Below, one piece after another: positions 5,753 to 5,923 of a DNA stretch of 5,923 nt. This DNA comes from Gemmatimonadaceae bacterium (GTDB lineage Bacteria; Gemmatimonadota; Gemmatimonadetes; Gemmatimonadales; Gemmatimonadaceae). The stretch lies in assembly GCA_013361745.1 (NCBI GenBank), contig JABFXM010000147.1, positions 1-5,923 on the forward strand, written 5' to 3'. How positions within the stretch are numbered: the first letter of the stretch is position 1; each line of letters starts with the position of its first letter. The translations under genes and the position numbers were made by a program. Under the pieces are notes generated by a model, which worked only from the letters and a program-made list of their open reading frames with translations, had not been told where the DNA came from and did not search any database.

Positions 5753-5923
5753 GTGAGCTCGCGTCTGCGGCAGCTCGCGGGGGAGGTCCGCGAGCTCGAG
5801 GCTCGCCTCCGCGATGGCGGAGGCGCCGACAAGATCGAGCGCCAGCACTCGCAGGGAAAGCTCACCGCGCGCGAGCGCATCGCGAAGCTCTGCGATACCG
5901 GCGCCCGCTTCATCGAGGTCGGG
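5753..5923 (+). CDS. Acyl-CoA carboxylase carboxyltransferase (beta) subunit, propionyl-CoA carboxylase type, N-terminal part
   Basis: The first 57 codons of a gene run off the right edge, starting GTG-AGC-TCG one base after the small-subunit stop (TGA 5749-5751). After a charged helical lead (RLRQLAGEVRELEARLRDG) comes DKIERQHSQGKLTARERIAK, then LCDTGARFIEVG. This is the characteristic N-terminus of the biotin-dependent carboxyltransferase beta chain (PccB/AccD-like, usually a little over 500 aa), which moves CO2 from carboxybiotin to an acyl-CoA. The wording resembles propionyl-CoA carboxylase more than methylcrotonyl-CoA carboxylase. In context it would supply methylmalonyl-CoA next to a mutase of that family. 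The frame has no stop to base 5923. The family is clear from the motif; the exact acyl-CoA cannot be decided from the N-terminus. Confidence 0.92.
   Translation, partial: MSSRLRQLAGEVRELEARLRDGGGADKIERQHSQGKLTARERIAKLCDTGARFIEVG

Overview
The window is an ordinary-looking, very GC-rich, tightly packed bacterial stretch. All the genes I can support are on the + strand, head to tail, and several overlap by 4 bases. Base composition, GTG starts, the split acyl-CoA mutase and the gene order suggest an aerobic, high-GC environmental bacterium. My tentative guess, from remembered gene order, is Gemmatimonadota or a relative; nothing in the sequence proves it. I see no mobile element, CRISPR array, tRNA or rRNA.

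Layout. Positions 1-1585 hold two consecutive CNNM/CorC-type membrane proteins: the C-terminal part of a standard one (CBS domain plus CorC_HlyC domain), then a divergent paralog that keeps the membrane and CBS parts, lacks the CorC_HlyC tail and has lost the usual acidic residues of its membrane domain. Positions 1582-5923 hold an adenosylcobalamin-dependent acyl-CoA mutase cluster: the MeaB GTPase chaperone (1582-2706), the mutase large subunit (2750-4441), a class I SAM-dependent methyltransferase (4438-5247), the separate B12-binding small subunit (5338-5751), and the beginning of an acyl-CoA (propionyl-CoA type) carboxylase beta chain that runs off the right edge (5753-5923).

How the genes work together. 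The carboxylase would make a branched acyl-CoA such as methylmalonyl-CoA. The two mutase chains assemble around adenosylcobalamin to rearrange the carbon skeleton, and MeaB guards cofactor loading and enzyme integrity. This looks like propionate, odd-chain fatty acid or branched amino acid catabolism. However, the large subunit has Phe and Gln at the two positions where methylmalonyl-CoA mutases carry substrate-binding Tyr and Arg. That is the signature of isobutyryl-CoA mutase, so the substrate is open.

Most worth a second look: the Phe92/Gln210 signature; the methyltransferase wedged between the mutase subunits, apparently starting at a CTG inside a CTGA overlap; the leader before the small subunit (perfect GC hairpin, no Shine-Dalgarno sequence, and a degenerate 7-nt tandem repeat abutting the GTG start); and the degenerate CNNM paralog.
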